Shown: positions 26,511-36,314, counted from the stretch's first letter. The stretch: 64,000 bases of DNA from Methylomonas albis (GCF_014850955.1 NZ_JACXSS010000001.1:744001-808000); one strand, 5' to 3'. Numbers and translations: made by a program. The notes: generated by a model not told the origin, from the sequence alone.

Positions 26511-28091
26511 ATGAGACTTTCTAAACTGAGCCTGGCAGTCGCGGCCATTATTGGCTCGGGTATCTATGCTGAAGCAATGGCGCTGGATTTGTATGTTGAT
26601 GCAAAAACCAAGCAGATTTTTGCTGAACCCGGTCCCGGCCGCACCAAATTAGGTTCATTTGAAAAGGTTGAAGACACTGCGGCGCAAAAAGCAGACGCCC
26701 AGGTTCAAAAAGCCGAAATTCAACAAATCAAGGAAGAATTGGCGCTGAAAACTAACGAATTGAAATCTTTGGACGAGCATGTAAAAGACGAGCGGTTTGG
26801 CGAACTTAAAATTGACGACAAAGGTATCAAATTCGAAAGTAAGGATGGAAATTTCGAAATGTCAATAAACGGCCGAATGCAGGTCGATTCGATGACGAAT
26901 GTATCGGGTAGCGACAGTGTAGCTAATGCAACTGGCGCAAATACAACCAATCAACTGGCTGACGGTGCAGGTATTCGTCGAGCCCGTATTGGGATTGAAG
27001 GTAGCTATTACAAAGACTTCGGATACAAATTTGAGTACGACTTTGCGCGCGGTAACGGTACAGTAGCCAGCGGAATTACCGATGCTTTCATGACCTGGAA
27101 CGGCTATGCACCTTTTGCTGTAAAAATCGGCCAGTTTAAAGAGCCATTCAGCTTGGAAGAGGCGACCAGTAACCGTTATTTGACGTTCATTGAGCGTAAC
27201 AATGTGGTCAACGCCTTCTCTGATAATGACAATGCCTACAAAGTTGGCTTGGGCTTGGGTTATTCGCAACCACGTTGGACGGCCAACATTGCCTTGCAAA
27301 CCGAATCAGTCGGTTCAGGTGGTGCATCCAGCAGTACCAGTTCGCTGAATACTATGGGTAACACCAACCGTAACAACGGTTCAGGCGATACGGGTTGGGG
27401 GGTAACCGGCCGTGTCACCGGTTTGCCTTGGTTCGAAGATAAAACTAAGTTCTTGCATGTTGGTTTGTCGGGTTCCGAGCGTCAGATCGACAACAATTTT
27501 AAATCCGACGGTACGTTCAGTAATGGCGGTATCAGCTTTGGTAACCAACTCAATACGAATGTAGATAGAACCTATATTCTGAATACCGGCCAGTTGACTG
27601 CCAATGGCCGCATTGCTCAACGGATTGCCCGTTTCGGTGGCGAAACAGCATTGGTTTACGGCCCATTTTCAGCGCAAGCTGAGTACATCCAAGCCAATGT
27701 TTCCGGCAAAGGCTATAACGACGAAATGCTGAATGGCTGGTATGGCTATGGTAGTTACTTTCTGACCGGCGAATCCAGAGCTTATAAAACGTCTACCGGC
27801 GCATGGGACAGAATTAAGCCAAAGCAAAACTTTAACACCCACGGCGGATGGGGGGCATGGGAAATCGCGGCCGGTTACGATTATTTAAATCTGGTTGACG
27901 GCAACATCAATGGTGGTCGCGCGACAACCGGCAAAGTAGGTGTGAACTGGTATCCCAATTCGCATATTCGCTTAATGGCTAACTTTATTCACGCTTTGAA
28001 TATAGATACAAAAGGTATGGCGGCACGCTCTGCGGCATACAACAGCTCTAACTTTGATGTGGTTGAAATGCGCGCTCAAGTTGACTGGTAA
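26511..28091 (+). CDS. Phosphate-selective porin of the OprO/OprP type
   Basis: The 526-residue precursor starts at ATG 26511 with GGAGAAATTTG upstream; an earlier in-frame ATG at 26481 has no ribosome site. A signal peptide covers about 24 residues (MRLSKLSLAVAAIIGSGIYA). Next comes a helical, probably coiled-coil stretch (residues about 48-90, rich in K, E, Q, A), then a beta-rich barrel beginning MSINGRMQVDS, with IRRARIGIEGSYYKDFGYKFEYDF and KIGQFKEPFSLEEATS typical of OprO/P porins. It ends in hydrophobic VEMRAQVDW, with a terminal aromatic residue as outer-membrane barrels require. The Pho box supports uptake of phosphate or polyphosphate. Pore selectivity cannot be read from sequence. 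Confidence 0.88.
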   Translation: MRLSKLSLAVAAIIGSGIYAEAMALDLYVDAKTKQIFAEPGPGRTKLGSFEKVEDTAAQKADAQVQKAEIQQIKEELALKTNELKSLDEHVKDERFGELKIDDKGIKFESKDGNFEMSINGRMQVDSMTNVSGSDSVANATGANTTNQLADGAGIRRARIGIEGSYYKDFGYKFEYDFARGNGTVASGITDAFMTWNGYAPFAVKIGQFKEPFSLEEATSNRYLTFIERNNVVNAFSDNDNAYKVGLGLGYSQPRWTANIALQTESVGSGGASSSTSSLNTMGNTNRNNGSGDTGWGVTGRVTGLPWFEDKTKFLHVGLSGSERQIDNNFKSDGTFSNGGISFGNQLNTNVDRTYILNTGQLTANGRIAQRIARFGGETALVYGPFSAQAEYIQANVSGKGYNDEMLNGWYGYGSYFLTGESRAYKTSTGAWDRIKPKQNFNTHGGWGAWEIAAGYDYLNLVDGNINGGRATTGKVGVNWYPNSHIRLMANFIHALNIDTKGMAARSAAYNSSNFDVVEMRAQVDW

Positions 28092-28130
28092 GGAAGTAGT
28101 CAAGAGGCAAGGATAGCCTCAACCCAATTA

Positions 28131-28170
28131 AAAACCGTCTCGATCCCCCAAGGGCGAGGCGGTTTTTTTT
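28131..28170 (+). terminator. Rho-independent terminator of the porin gene
   Basis: AACCGTCTCG at 28133-28142 pairs with CGAGGCGGTT at 28155-28164 (one T-G pair) around CCCCCAAGG-type loop bases, followed by a run of T. It lies 40 bases after the porin stop codon. Confidence 0.88.
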
Positions 28171-28290
28171 ATGCTCGTAGTTTATTGTTAGTCATATTCG
28201 TTTCAGGCTTCGTGTATACAATTGCCCTGCCAAAATTACCGGCAAGCCAGTCTGCTAAACTAAGGCCTATCTTAAATCTAGTTAATTCGC

Positions 28291-29232
28291 ATGAATCCCC
28301 AACAAAAATCTTTAACCCTATACGGTTGGCTATCCATTGCCGCTGCCGTCAGTACTATAGCCTTGAAAAGCTATGCTTATTGGTTGACCGGTTCGGTGGG
28401 TCTATTATCGGATGCATTGGAGTCTGTCATTAATTTGGTGGCCGCGATTATCATGCTGGTGGTACTGAGTATTTCAGCGCGGCCGCCGGATGACACGCAC
28501 GCTTACGGACACGAAAAAGTCGAATACTTTTCCAGTGGTGCGGAAGGCATCATGATTTTGCTGGCCGCCTTTAGTATCGCTTATGCTGCCTGGGAGCGGC
28601 TATGGCATCCGTTGGCATTACATCAGCTGGATTTGGGGATTGCCGTCTCGGTCTTTGCGTCGCTCATTAATTTAGTTGTCGCCAGAATCTTGATTGGCGT
28701 TGGTCAACGCAGGCAATCGATTACGCTGGAAGCCGATGGTAAACATCTGATGACCGATGTTTGGACTACGGTCGGCATTTTAATCGGCATCGCTATAATT
28801 TCCGTGGCCAACCGTTTCGAGCCAAGTTTGGCGCTTGCCAAACAATTGGGACTGAATGGATGGGAAATACTCGACCCAATTATTGCGATAGCTGTCGCTC
28901 TGAATATCGTCTGGGCGGGTTTGCAATTGATACGCCGCACCGTGGCGGGTTTATTGGATGCGGCGCTATCGCCTGATGAGCTCGCCGAAATCGTTGCGGT
29001 GTTGGAAGGCTATGTTACCGCCGAAGGGATTGCGTATCATGCGTTGCGAACACGGTATGCCGGAGCTCGGCGTTTCATGTCGGTACATGTGCTGGTGCCG
29101 GGGGGGTGGACGGTGCAGCAGGGCCATGATTTGTTGGAAACCATCGAGGGGCAGATAAAGGATAAGTTCGACAATATCGATATCGATACCCATCTTGAAC
29201 CTATCGAAGATGTGGCGTCTTGGGAGCATTGA
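28291..29232 (+). CDS. Cation diffusion facilitator (CDF) family metal transporter
   Basis: The 313-residue inner-membrane protein has about six hydrophobic helices in the first 215 residues and a soluble C-terminal domain. Metal-site features are visible: LLSDALESVIN in the second helix, the cytoplasmic-side DDTHAYGHEKVEYF, and HLMTDVWTT (H-x-x-x-D) in the fifth helix. CDF proteins export divalent metals such as Zn2+, Fe2+, Mn2+ or Co2+ in exchange for protons. The SDALE/HLMTD pattern does not let me name the metal. No strong ribosome site precedes the chosen ATG. It follows the porin terminator and is probably transcribed alone. Confidence 0.92.
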   Translation: MNPQQKSLTLYGWLSIAAAVSTIALKSYAYWLTGSVGLLSDALESVINLVAAIIMLVVLSISARPPDDTHAYGHEKVEYFSSGAEGIMILLAAFSIAYAAWERLWHPLALHQLDLGIAVSVFASLINLVVARILIGVGQRRQSITLEADGKHLMTDVWTTVGILIGIAIISVANRFEPSLALAKQLGLNGWEILDPIIAIAVALNIVWAGLQLIRRTVAGLLDAALSPDELAEIVAVLEGYVTAEGIAYHALRTRYAGARRFMSVHVLVPGGWTVQQGHDLLETIEGQIKDKFDNIDIDTHLEPIEDVASWEH

Positions 29233-29242
29233 GCCCGTCATC

Positions 29243-29257
29243 GCGGCCATGGGCCGC
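29243..29257. terminator. GC-rich hairpin between convergent genes
   Basis: GCGGCC at 29243-29248 and GGCCGC at 29252-29257 form a tight stem with a three-base loop, 10 bases after the CDF stop. No T run follows, so termination would be weak or Rho-assisted. Confidence 0.4.
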
Positions 29258-29272
29258 TCCTAGTTGGGGCAA

Positions 29273-29695
29273 TTAAGCTTCAATCAGATTTAAAACCACT
29301 TCTTCCGCGCTTTGCCCGGCGATTTTAAAGCCCCGCAGTTCCAATACGCCCTTGGTATTCAAGGAAATGATCAAATGTAGTGCGTCCGGATAGTTGGCTT
29401 CTTTGATGTCGGTTGGCGAGGGTAGGGCCGGGCTGTGCGGATGGGAGTGATAGATCGCAAATAGCGTTTCGCCCCTATCGCGTATTTGGCGCATGGCCTC
29501 GATTTGCTGGCTGGCGTCCAATAGGAAACGGTTCTCTGGGGTGGGCGCGCGATTTTCTACCGGGTAACAGCTCACGGGCATGCCGTTGCTATCCATACCT
29601 ATAAGGCCGCAAACCTCGGCGTTCGGAGATAATTGCGCTAAATGCAGCAATTGATTAGTGAGCTTGCGCGGTAGATAAATTTCGCTGTTGTTCAT
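29273..29695 (-). CDS. JAMM/MPN-domain metalloprotease-like protein
   Basis: The 140-residue protein is a bare JAMM (Mov34/MPN) domain. It has the upstream Glu in NAEVCGLIG and the zinc motif HSHPHSPALPSPTD (H-x-H ... S-x-x-D). Such bacterial enzymes remove small beta-grasp sulfur carriers or ubiquitin-like tails from substrates, in cysteine, thiamine or tungsten/molybdenum cofactor pathways. No sulfur-carrier gene adjoins it. I chose ATG 29695, whose bases overlap the stop of prmC (ATGA); an in-frame ATG at 29707 would add METS. It is the last gene of the hemA-prfA-prmC run. Confidence 0.85.
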   Translation of the reverse strand: MNNSEIYLPRKLTNQLLHLAQLSPNAEVCGLIGMDSNGMPVSCYPVENRAPTPENRFLLDASQQIEAMRQIRDRGETLFAIYHSHPHSPALPSPTDIKEANYPDALHLIISLNTKGVLELRGFKIAGQSAEEVVLNLIEA

Positions 29696-30552
29696 ACTGG
29701 TTTCCATATTCCTGATGTTACCCGAGGATTGCCGGATAAATCCGCAAAGGTGTTGACCTGCTGGTAGCCAAATTCGTTAAAAATGGCTTGTACCCCGGTT
29801 TGTTGATTGTAGCCGTGTTCGACCAACAATTGGCCGTGATCTTTTAAGTGCTGACGGGCTTGTTGGGCAAGCTGGCGAATGTCTTGCAGGCCGTTTTCGG
29901 CGCTAATCAAGGCGCTGCTGGGTTCGAAGCGTAAATCGCCTTCGTGCAAATGCGGGTCATAATCGGCGATGTAGGGCGGATTACTCAGTACCAGATCGAA
30001 GCCTGTTTCCTGGATGTTGTCGAACCAATTCGAGTGCAGAAAACGAATATTGTCGGTGTTGATTTGCTGCGCGTTATATCGGGCGACTTCTAAAGCCGCC
30101 GAACTTAGATCACAGGCAATCACTTGGGCTAAGGGTCTTTCGGCGGCTAGCGTGATGGCAATAATGCCGGAGCCGGTGCCGAGATCGATGATTTTACAGG
30201 GCCGATCTGTCGGTAATAGCGACAGGCTGAGCTCTATCAGCAATTCGGTGTCGGGTCTTGGAATCAGCACATCCGGGCTGACTTTGAAATTGCGCGACCA
30301 GAATTCGCGCTGGCCGGTTAAGTAGGCAACAGGAACGCCTTGCGAACGTCGTTCGACCAATAATTGAAATTGCGCGATTTGTTGCGGGCTTAGCCGATGT
30401 TCCGGCCAAGCTCTGAGAAACGAACGGCTTTTGTCCAGGCAATGGCAGAGTAATACTTCCGCATCGAGCATTGCCGTTTCGGATGTTGTACTGAGCGTTG
30501 CGGCGGCGTTGCTCAACAGGCTCTGAATCGATTCGGCAGCGTAATCAGGCAT
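29692..30552 (-). CDS. prmC: Release factor glutamine N5-methyltransferase
   Basis: The 286-residue enzyme methylates the Gln of the GGQ motif in release factors RF1 and RF2 using S-adenosylmethionine. It has the N-terminal helical domain, the AdoMet loop [16 protein letters not shown], and the substrate motif NPPYIA. It overlaps the end of prfA by eight bases, linking it to its substrate. Spacing and order (hemA, prfA, prmC) are as in other gammaproteobacteria. Confidence 0.97.
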   Translation of the reverse strand: MPDYAAESIQSLLSNAAATLSTTSETAMLDAEVLLCHCLDKSRSFLRAWPEHRLSPQQIAQFQLLVERRSQGVPVAYLTGQREFWSRNFKVSPDVLIPRPDTELLIELSLSLLPTDRPCKIIDLGTGSGIIAITLAAERPLAQVIACDLSSAALEVARYNAQQINTDNIRFLHSNWFDNIQETGFDLVLSNPPYIADYDPHLHEGDLRFEPSSALISAENGLQDIRQLAQQARQHLKDHGQLLVEHGYNQQTGVQAIFNEFGYQQVNTFADLSGNPRVTSGIWKPV

Positions 30553-31630
30553 TGCCCAACTGGGTTAGCAATTCCGCTTGATGTTCGTGAATCAGCGGCT
30601 GAATCACATGTTCCAACCCGCCTTCCATGATTTCTTCCAGTTTGTAGAGCGTCAGATTGATGCGGTGATCGGTTAGTCGCCCTTGTGGATAGTTGTAGGT
30701 GCGGATGCGCTCGGATCGGTCGCCGCTACCCACCTGCAGTTTGCGGCTTTCAGACTGTTCGGCATGTTGCTTTTCCTGGGCGGCGGACATCAAGCGCGCT
30801 TGTAATACCCCCATCGCTCGGGCGCGGTTTTTATGCTGCGAGCGCTCGTCCTGACATTCCACTACAACACCAGATGGGATGTGGGTAATGCGGATCGCCG
30901 ATTCGGTACGGTTAACGTGCTGGCCGCCGGCGCCGGAGGCGCGGAAGGTGTCGACGCGCAGATCGGCGGGATTGATGTCGATTTCGTCTACCGCATCGAC
31001 TTCCGGCATGATCGCCACGGTGCAGGCCGAAGTATGCACGCGGCCTTGCGATTCGGTTTCCGGCACGCGTTGCACGCGGTGGGTGCCTGACTCGAATTTC
31101 AATTGCGAGTAAACATTCTGACCGCTGATACGCATAATGACCTCTTTGAAGCCGCCGTGTTCGCCGCGATTTTCGTTGATAATTTCGCTGCTCCAACCTT
31201 GTCTTTCCGCATAGCGTTGATACATGCGCGCCAAGTCGCCGGAGAAGATCGCCGCTTCGTCGCCGCCGGTGCCGGCGCGCACCTCCAAAAAGATGTTGCG
31301 GTTGTCGTTGGGATCTTTGGGCAGCAGCAAGATTTGCAGTTGTTGTACCAATTCTTCGCGCTGTGTCTCGGCGGCTTGGATTTCCTCTTTGGCCATTTCC
31401 CGCAGCTCAGGGTCGCTGTCCTTAGCCATTTCTTGAGCCGATTCCAGATTGGCTTCGTTGTCCTGATAGGTTTTGTAGCAAGCCACTAGCGGTTCGATCT
31501 GCGCGTATTCTTGGCTTAGGCTGCGGAATTGGTTTTGATTGCTTTGTACTTCGGGTTGCGACAGCAGTGCGGTGATTTCCTCGAAGCGTTCGCCGAGGTT
31601 TTCCAGTTTGGTTTGTATCGAGGATTTCAT
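30545..31630 (-). CDS. prfA: Peptide chain release factor 1
   Basis: RF1 of 361 residues (360 in E. coli) ends translation at UAA and UAG. The stop-codon-reading tripeptide P-x-T appears as PET in [15 protein letters not shown], and the catalytic GGQ in [12 protein letters not shown]. Its ATG lies eight bases after the hemA stop, so it is co-transcribed with hemA and prmC. Confidence 0.97.
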   Translation of the reverse strand: MKSSIQTKLENLGERFEEITALLSQPEVQSNQNQFRSLSQEYAQIEPLVACYKTYQDNEANLESAQEMAKDSDPELREMAKEEIQAAETQREELVQQLQILLLPKDPNDNRNIFLEVRAGTGGDEAAIFSGDLARMYQRYAERQGWSSEIINENRGEHGGFKEVIMRISGQNVYSQLKFESGTHRVQRVPETESQGRVHTSACTVAIMPEVDAVDEIDINPADLRVDTFRASGAGGQHVNRTESAIRITHIPSGVVVECQDERSQHKNRARAMGVLQARLMSAAQEKQHAEQSESRKLQVGSGDRSERIRTYNYPQGRLTDHRINLTLYKLEEIMEGGLEHVIQPLIHEHQAELLTQLGNA

Positions 31631-31638
31631 TCAGTGGT

Positions 31639-32889
31639 TTATCGTAATTTAAAAAGTTCGCGGGAAGCAGCGATCAGGTCGTGGCGGTCGTTGGCGCCAG
31701 CTTCGCGTAATTGCGCGCAGGGGGTGTGAATCAGCTTATTGGTCAAGGTATGTGCGAGACGTTGCAGTACTTCGTCGGCAGCTACGCCGCCATTGAGCTG
31801 GGAGAGCGCTCTTTGCAATGCTTCGTCGCGAGTTTGCTCGGCCTGAGTGCGGAAGTCGCGGATGGTTTCTTGTGCGCCTTGGGAACGCAACCAAGCCATG
31901 AAGTGTTCGACTTGGGTGTCGATAATTTCTTCGGCCTGCTCGGCGGCTCGGCGGCGCGAATCCATATTTTGATTGACGGTGTTTTGCAAGTCATCGACGG
32001 TATAGAGATAGACGTCTCGCAGTTGTGCCACCTCGGCTTCGATGTCGCGCGGTATGGCCAGATCGACCATGAACATCGGTTTGTGTTTGCGGATCTTAAT
32101 CGCACTTTCCACGCGGCCCTTGCCGAGAATCGGCAGTAGGCTGGCGGTGGATGACACGACAATATCAGCTTCCGCCAAATGATTCGGCAGCTCGGCGAGA
32201 TTGATTGCGTAGCCGTTGAACTGCATCGCCAGTGCGTGGGCTTTGTCGTAAGTGCGGTTGGCAATGATGATGCGGCCGACGCCGTGCTGATAAAGATGGC
32301 GGGCTGTAAGTTCTATGGTTTCGCCGGCTCCTATCAGTAGGGCGGTTTGTTCGCTGAGCTTGTCGAAAATCTGCTGTGCCAGTTGCACGGCGGCAAATGC
32401 GACTGAGACCGGGCTGGAGCCGATAGCGGTGTCGGTGCGGACCTTTTTAGCGGCGGAAAATGTGTGTTGAAACAATTTGCTGAGATTTCTGCCCAGCGTG
32501 CCGGCTTGTGAGGCGGCGTGGTAGGCGGTTTTCATTTGGCCGAGAATTTGCGGCTCACCCAGTATCATCGAATCCAGGCCGCAAGCCACTCTGAACATGT
32601 GGCGTATCGATTGACTATCCTTATGGCTGTATAAATAAGGGGTAAATTCGGCGGGTTTGATTTGTTTGGTGTCGGCAATCCAGTTTACTAGCGAGGATTG
32701 ATTGTCATTGTCGGCCTGGTAATAAAACTCGGTGCGGTTGCAAGTCGACAGAATGGCGGCCTCGCTAATCTCGCGAAGATTCCACAGGTTTTTCAACGTG
32801 TTGTCGAGCATTTCCGTCGGGAACGCCAAGCGTTCGCGGATCGCGATCGGCGCTGTATTGTAATTTATCCCTACGGCAAGAAGAGTCAT
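31639..32889 (-). CDS. hemA: Glutamyl-tRNA reductase
   Basis: The 416-residue enzyme reduces glutamyl-tRNA(Glu) to glutamate-1-semialdehyde, the first step of tetrapyrrole synthesis by the C5 route. The active Cys is in STCNRTEFYY, and the NADPH part has LIGAGETIELTARHL and VVSSTASLLPIL. I start at ATG 32889 (MTLLAVGINYNTAPI), which matches the usual N-terminus; a longer frame begins at 32910 without support. The 146 bases upstream face the divergent TPR lipoprotein gene, the usual hemA/lolB-side arrangement. Confidence 0.96.
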   Translation of the reverse strand: MTLLAVGINYNTAPIAIRERLAFPTEMLDNTLKNLWNLREISEAAILSTCNRTEFYYQADNDNQSSLVNWIADTKQIKPAEFTPYLYSHKDSQSIRHMFRVACGLDSMILGEPQILGQMKTAYHAASQAGTLGRNLSKLFQHTFSAAKKVRTDTAIGSSPVSVAFAAVQLAQQIFDKLSEQTALLIGAGETIELTARHLYQHGVGRIIIANRTYDKAHALAMQFNGYAINLAELPNHLAEADIVVSSTASLLPILGKGRVESAIKIRKHKPMFMVDLAIPRDIEAEVAQLRDVYLYTVDDLQNTVNQNMDSRRRAAEQAEEIIDTQVEHFMAWLRSQGAQETIRDFRTQAEQTRDEALQRALSQLNGGVAADEVLQRLAHTLTNKLIHTPCAQLREAGANDRHDLIAASRELFKLR

Positions 32890-33035
32890 CGTTTGCGAAC
32901 AATAGCACAAGAAAAGTGCGCTATTTTAAGGAATACGCGGTTTTTGTCCAAATACAATGAAACGACAGTCCGATTCGGGGGCTTTTTCTGGTAATCTATC
33001 ATCAATAGTTTTTCAAAAATGGGTCAATAGATTGC

Positions 33036-34760
33036 ATGAAAAAATGGATAGCCATAGCAATATTTTTATCTATGTCGGGATGTGCTGTTTCGCCCGAGAA
33101 AGAGCCTGACGTAGAGGGTTTGCAGACCAAGCCGGAGGGTTTGGAAAGCAGGGTTAATCGCAATACGGTGATCGATGAAGAGGTGCTGTATTTGCTGATG
33201 GCCGCCGAATTAGCCGGTCAACGCAATCAGTATCATTTGGCGATGGACGCTTATTTGCAAGCCGCTAAGCGGGTCGATGATCCGCGGATCGCAGAACGAG
33301 CCGTCAAAATCGGTCTGTTTCTGAAAGACGAGCAGCGTACTCGCGAGGCGTTGACGGTTTGGTTGGCCAAAGATGGTAAAAATTTGGCGGCCAGAAAGTT
33401 TGCTGTGTTACTGGCGATCAAAAATTCAGATAAAAAGGCTGCGGTAGAAAATCTCAATGCGATGTTGGCTGACGATCCTGCAGGTTTTGAGGTGGCTGTG
33501 CTGGAAATGACCAAGCTGCTGGAAAAAGAAGGTCGCACTCAGTTCACTTATGATGTGTTGGATGAATTGGCAATCGAGCATCCTGTTCAGGCGAGTGTGT
33601 TTTTCTTGCAGGCAGTTTTGGCGTCGGTTTTGCAAAATAACGAGTTGGCCCAGCAAAAAGTCAATCAAGCATTGTTGATACAGCCTGATTGGAATAAAGC
33701 GGTGATTTTACAAGCGCAATTGGCGGGGCGCTCGGGCGATTTGGCGAAGGCGCGCGCATCTTTGGAAAAGGCACTAAAAGCGGCTCCGGAAGACAGGATG
33801 CTGAGAAAAATGTTGCTGGAAGTGTTGGTCAATGACCGAGACTACGACGATGCTATAAAGCTTTGTCAGAGTGTGCTGGAAGATAAGCCCGACGATGCGG
33901 AAACTTTGTTTACGCTTGCTTTGATCCATATGCAGCAAGGCCAGGTCGATAAGGCTGAAAATGTGCTTGAGAAGTTGCTGAGCAATCCCGAATGGGAAGG
34001 GCAGGCTAGTTTTTATCTGGGTAAAATCGAACTTGAGAAACAGCATCCCGATAAGGCTTTGGTTTGGTTTGATCGGGTCGGCGACGGTAATTATGCGTTC
34101 GACGCGGATATGGCGGCGGTGTCTTTGTTGATGAATCAAAAACGATTCGACGAGATTGAGGCTCGTATCAAGCGAATGGATGACAAGTATCCGGAGCAGC
34201 ATTTACGGATTTTGATGGTTAGGGCGGAACTATATAATCAACTGGGTAATTACCAGGAAGCCTTTGATGTCCTGACGCTGGCTTTGAAAGACATGCCCGA
34301 TAACCGAGAGGTGCTATATGCCAGGGCTTTGGTTGCCGAGCGCTTGGATAAGTTGGATGTGTTGGAAGCCGACTTGCAAAAGATTTTAGACAAAAAGCCT
34401 GATGATGTCGGTGCGTTGAATGCGTTGGGTTATACGTTGACGGATAGAACGCAGCGTTACGATGAGGCGGCGAAATATTTGGAGCGCGCTTTGAGCTTAC
34501 AGCCTGATGAGGCTGTGGTTATAGACAGTTATGGCTGGTTGCAGTTTAAGCTCGGAAAGCCCGAGCGAGCGTTGGAGTTTCTGCGTAGAGCTTACGAGAA
34601 GCAGCAGGAAAATGAGATTGCTGCACATATTGCCGAGGTGCTTTGGTCTTTAGGTGAGAAAAAAGAAGCCAAAGAACTTTTTGACAGTGTTTATAAAAAA
34701 TCGCCCGATGACGAGTATTTGTTGGAATTTAAAAAGCGCTTTCTGCAGAACGGGCAATGA
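33036..34760 (+). CDS. Tetratricopeptide-repeat lipoprotein
   Basis: The 574-residue precursor has a lipoprotein signal (MKKWIAIAIFLSMSGC), so Cys16 would be acylated. The rest is a chain of helix pairs with TPR spacing, e.g. YHLAMDAYLQAAKRVDDPRIAERAVKI, DAETLFTLALIHMQQGQ, LNALGYTLTDRTQRYDEAAKYL and AVVIDSYGWLQFKLGKPERAL. It has no Asp after Cys, so the mature protein should go to the outer membrane. TPR proteins of this kind precede lolB in many gammaproteobacteria. The partner is unknown. It overlaps lolB by four bases (ATGA). Confidence 0.9.
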   Translation: MKKWIAIAIFLSMSGCAVSPEKEPDVEGLQTKPEGLESRVNRNTVIDEEVLYLLMAAELAGQRNQYHLAMDAYLQAAKRVDDPRIAERAVKIGLFLKDEQRTREALTVWLAKDGKNLAARKFAVLLAIKNSDKKAAVENLNAMLADDPAGFEVAVLEMTKLLEKEGRTQFTYDVLDELAIEHPVQASVFFLQAVLASVLQNNELAQQKVNQALLIQPDWNKAVILQAQLAGRSGDLAKARASLEKALKAAPEDRMLRKMLLEVLVNDRDYDDAIKLCQSVLEDKPDDAETLFTLALIHMQQGQVDKAENVLEKLLSNPEWEGQASFYLGKIELEKQHPDKALVWFDRVGDGNYAFDADMAAVSLLMNQKRFDEIEARIKRMDDKYPEQHLRILMVRAELYNQLGNYQEAFDVLTLALKDMPDNREVLYARALVAERLDKLDVLEADLQKILDKKPDDVGALNALGYTLTDRTQRYDEAAKYLERALSLQPDEAVVIDSYGWLQFKLGKPERALEFLRRAYEKQQENEIAAHIAEVLWSLGEKKEAKELFDSVYKKSPDDEYLLEFKKRFLQNGQ

Positions 34761-35323
34761 TTTTTAAGGGGAGCGTGTTTTTATTGCCTGTCTTTTTAAT
34801 AGCCGGATGTTCTTTGTTATCTGAGAAGTCTGATGGCGTGTATCGATTGCAAGATATGCGGGTCTTGCAACAGCAGCATTGGTATTTCGAGGGGCGTTTG
34901 GCATTGGCTGATGAGAGAGATTCGTTTTCCGCGTCGGTGAGTTGGAGGCATCGTTTGGGTCGCGATGATATTGAGCTGGCTGGGCCGCTGGCTCAAGGCA
35001 AGCTTATGATATCCGTAGAGGCTGACATCGTGTCGGTAGACGACGGCGATACCCGCAAAGAGTTTCGTGGGCCGGTCGAAGAGGTATTGGCGGAGCAACT
35101 AGGTGTGGCGATGCCGGTGAACGCTTTGAAATATTGGGTGCTCGGGTTGCCAGATCCGGAACAGTCGTTTGTCGATCAGGGAGATGGTTTCTTGCAGGCT
35201 GGCTGGCGGGTCGGTTTCAGAGAAATGCAGCATGTTAATGCCGTAGTGCTGCCGCGAAAAATCAACGCGGAAAAAGATAAAACAAGAATTAAATTAGTCG
35301 TGGATCAGTGGGATTTGTCGTGA
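34757..35323 (+). CDS. lolB: Outer-membrane lipoprotein receptor LolB
   Basis: The 188-residue precursor has a lipobox LIAGC (Cys18). LolB takes lipoproteins from the carrier LolA and inserts them into the outer membrane. Typical pieces are WYFEGRLALADERDSFSASVSWRH and YWVLGLPDPEQS. It overlaps the TPR gene before it and the ispE gene after it. Confidence 0.93.
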   Translation: MIFKGSVFLLPVFLIAGCSLLSEKSDGVYRLQDMRVLQQQHWYFEGRLALADERDSFSASVSWRHRLGRDDIELAGPLAQGKLMISVEADIVSVDDGDTRKEFRGPVEEVLAEQLGVAMPVNALKYWVLGLPDPEQSFVDQGDGFLQAGWRVGFREMQHVNAVVLPRKINAEKDKTRIKLVVDQWDLS

Positions 35324-36195
35324 CGGAAGTGCAAGAAAAAGTGTCGGGCTGGGGCGAGAGATGGCCGGCGCCGGCTAAGCTAAATTTAATGTTGAGAATC
35401 ACCGGGCGTCGTTCCGATGGTTATCATTTGCTACAAACAGTATTTCAAATTATTGATCTGTGTGATTGGATAAGTTTTTACCCTGCGGAGGATGGTCGGG
35501 TATTTTTGCGTGATCCCATTCCGGGTGTGCCGGAGCAGGAAGACTTGACGGTTCGTGCTGCCAATTTATTGAAGCAATATACCGGCTGTCGACTGGGTGT
35601 ATGCATTGATGTTGAAAAAAACCTGCCCATGGGCGGTGGCTTGGGGGGTGGTAGTTCGGATGCTGCAACCACTCTCTTGGTCCTGAATAAGTTGTGGAAC
35701 CTGAAGTTGCCATTAGACAAATTGATGGAGCTAGGCTTGCGGCTTGGCGCCGATGTCCCTGTTTTTGTTTATGGTTATACTGCTTGGGGGGAAGGCGTTG
35801 GCGAGGAGTTGCAGTCAATAACGCTTGCGGAGCAATGGGTTGTGGTGATCAAGCCTGATTGCCACGTTAACACCAGGCAAATTTTTTTAGCAGAAGAGTT
35901 GACAAGAGATAGTAAACCCATCACAATGCGCGACTTCATTGCAGGCGATTGGAAAAATGATTGTCTTCCGGTGGTTAGCAATTTATATAAGTCAGTGGGT
36001 GAGGCAGTGGATGCTTTGTCCCAATACGCAGAAGCTAGATTGACGGGAACTGGGGCGTGTGTGTTTGCTCAGTTCGATTCCGAAGAATCGGCGCGCGAGG
36101 CATTTTCTGCGCTGAGTCCGAATTGGTCGGTTTATTTGGCTCAAGGGCTGAATAGGTCGCCACTGTACGAGAAATTAGAACAGGGATCTGTTTAA
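35320..36195 (+). CDS. ispE: 4-diphosphocytidyl-2-C-methyl-D-erythritol kinase
   Basis: The 291-residue kinase phosphorylates CDP-methylerythritol in the MEP isoprenoid pathway. It has the GHMP-kinase N-terminal PAPAKLNLMLRITGRRSDGYH, the ATP loop NLPMGGGLGGGSSDAA, and TGTGACVFA near the end. I use GTG 35320, whose bases overlap the lolB TGA (GTGA); a GTG at 35308 would add four residues. Confidence 0.95.
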   Translation: MTEVQEKVSGWGERWPAPAKLNLMLRITGRRSDGYHLLQTVFQIIDLCDWISFYPAEDGRVFLRDPIPGVPEQEDLTVRAANLLKQYTGCRLGVCIDVEKNLPMGGGLGGGSSDAATTLLVLNKLWNLKLPLDKLMELGLRLGADVPVFVYGYTAWGEGVGEELQSITLAEQWVVVIKPDCHVNTRQIFLAEELTRDSKPITMRDFIAGDWKNDCLPVVSNLYKSVGEAVDALSQYAEARLTGTGACVFAQFDSEESAREAFSALSPNWSVYLAQGLNRSPLYEKLEQGSV

Positions 36196-36204
36196 TCATT
36201 TTAA

Positions 36205-36279
36205 TGGGCTGTCGCCAAGCGGTAAGGCACGAGGTTTTGATCCTCGCATACCAAGGTTCGAATCCTTGCAGCCCAGCCA
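36205..36279 (+). tRNA. tRNA-Gln (anticodon TTG)
   Basis: TGGGCTG at 36205-36211 pairs with CAGCCCA at 36269-36275. The anticodon loop TTTTGAT gives anticodon TTG, which reads CAA (and CAG by wobble). G is the discriminator and CCA is encoded. It lies between ispE and prs, as in other gammaproteobacteria. Confidence 0.97.
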
Positions 36280-36314
36280 TAATCTCCACACAATAGTTCC
36301 TTGGGAGTGCTTGA

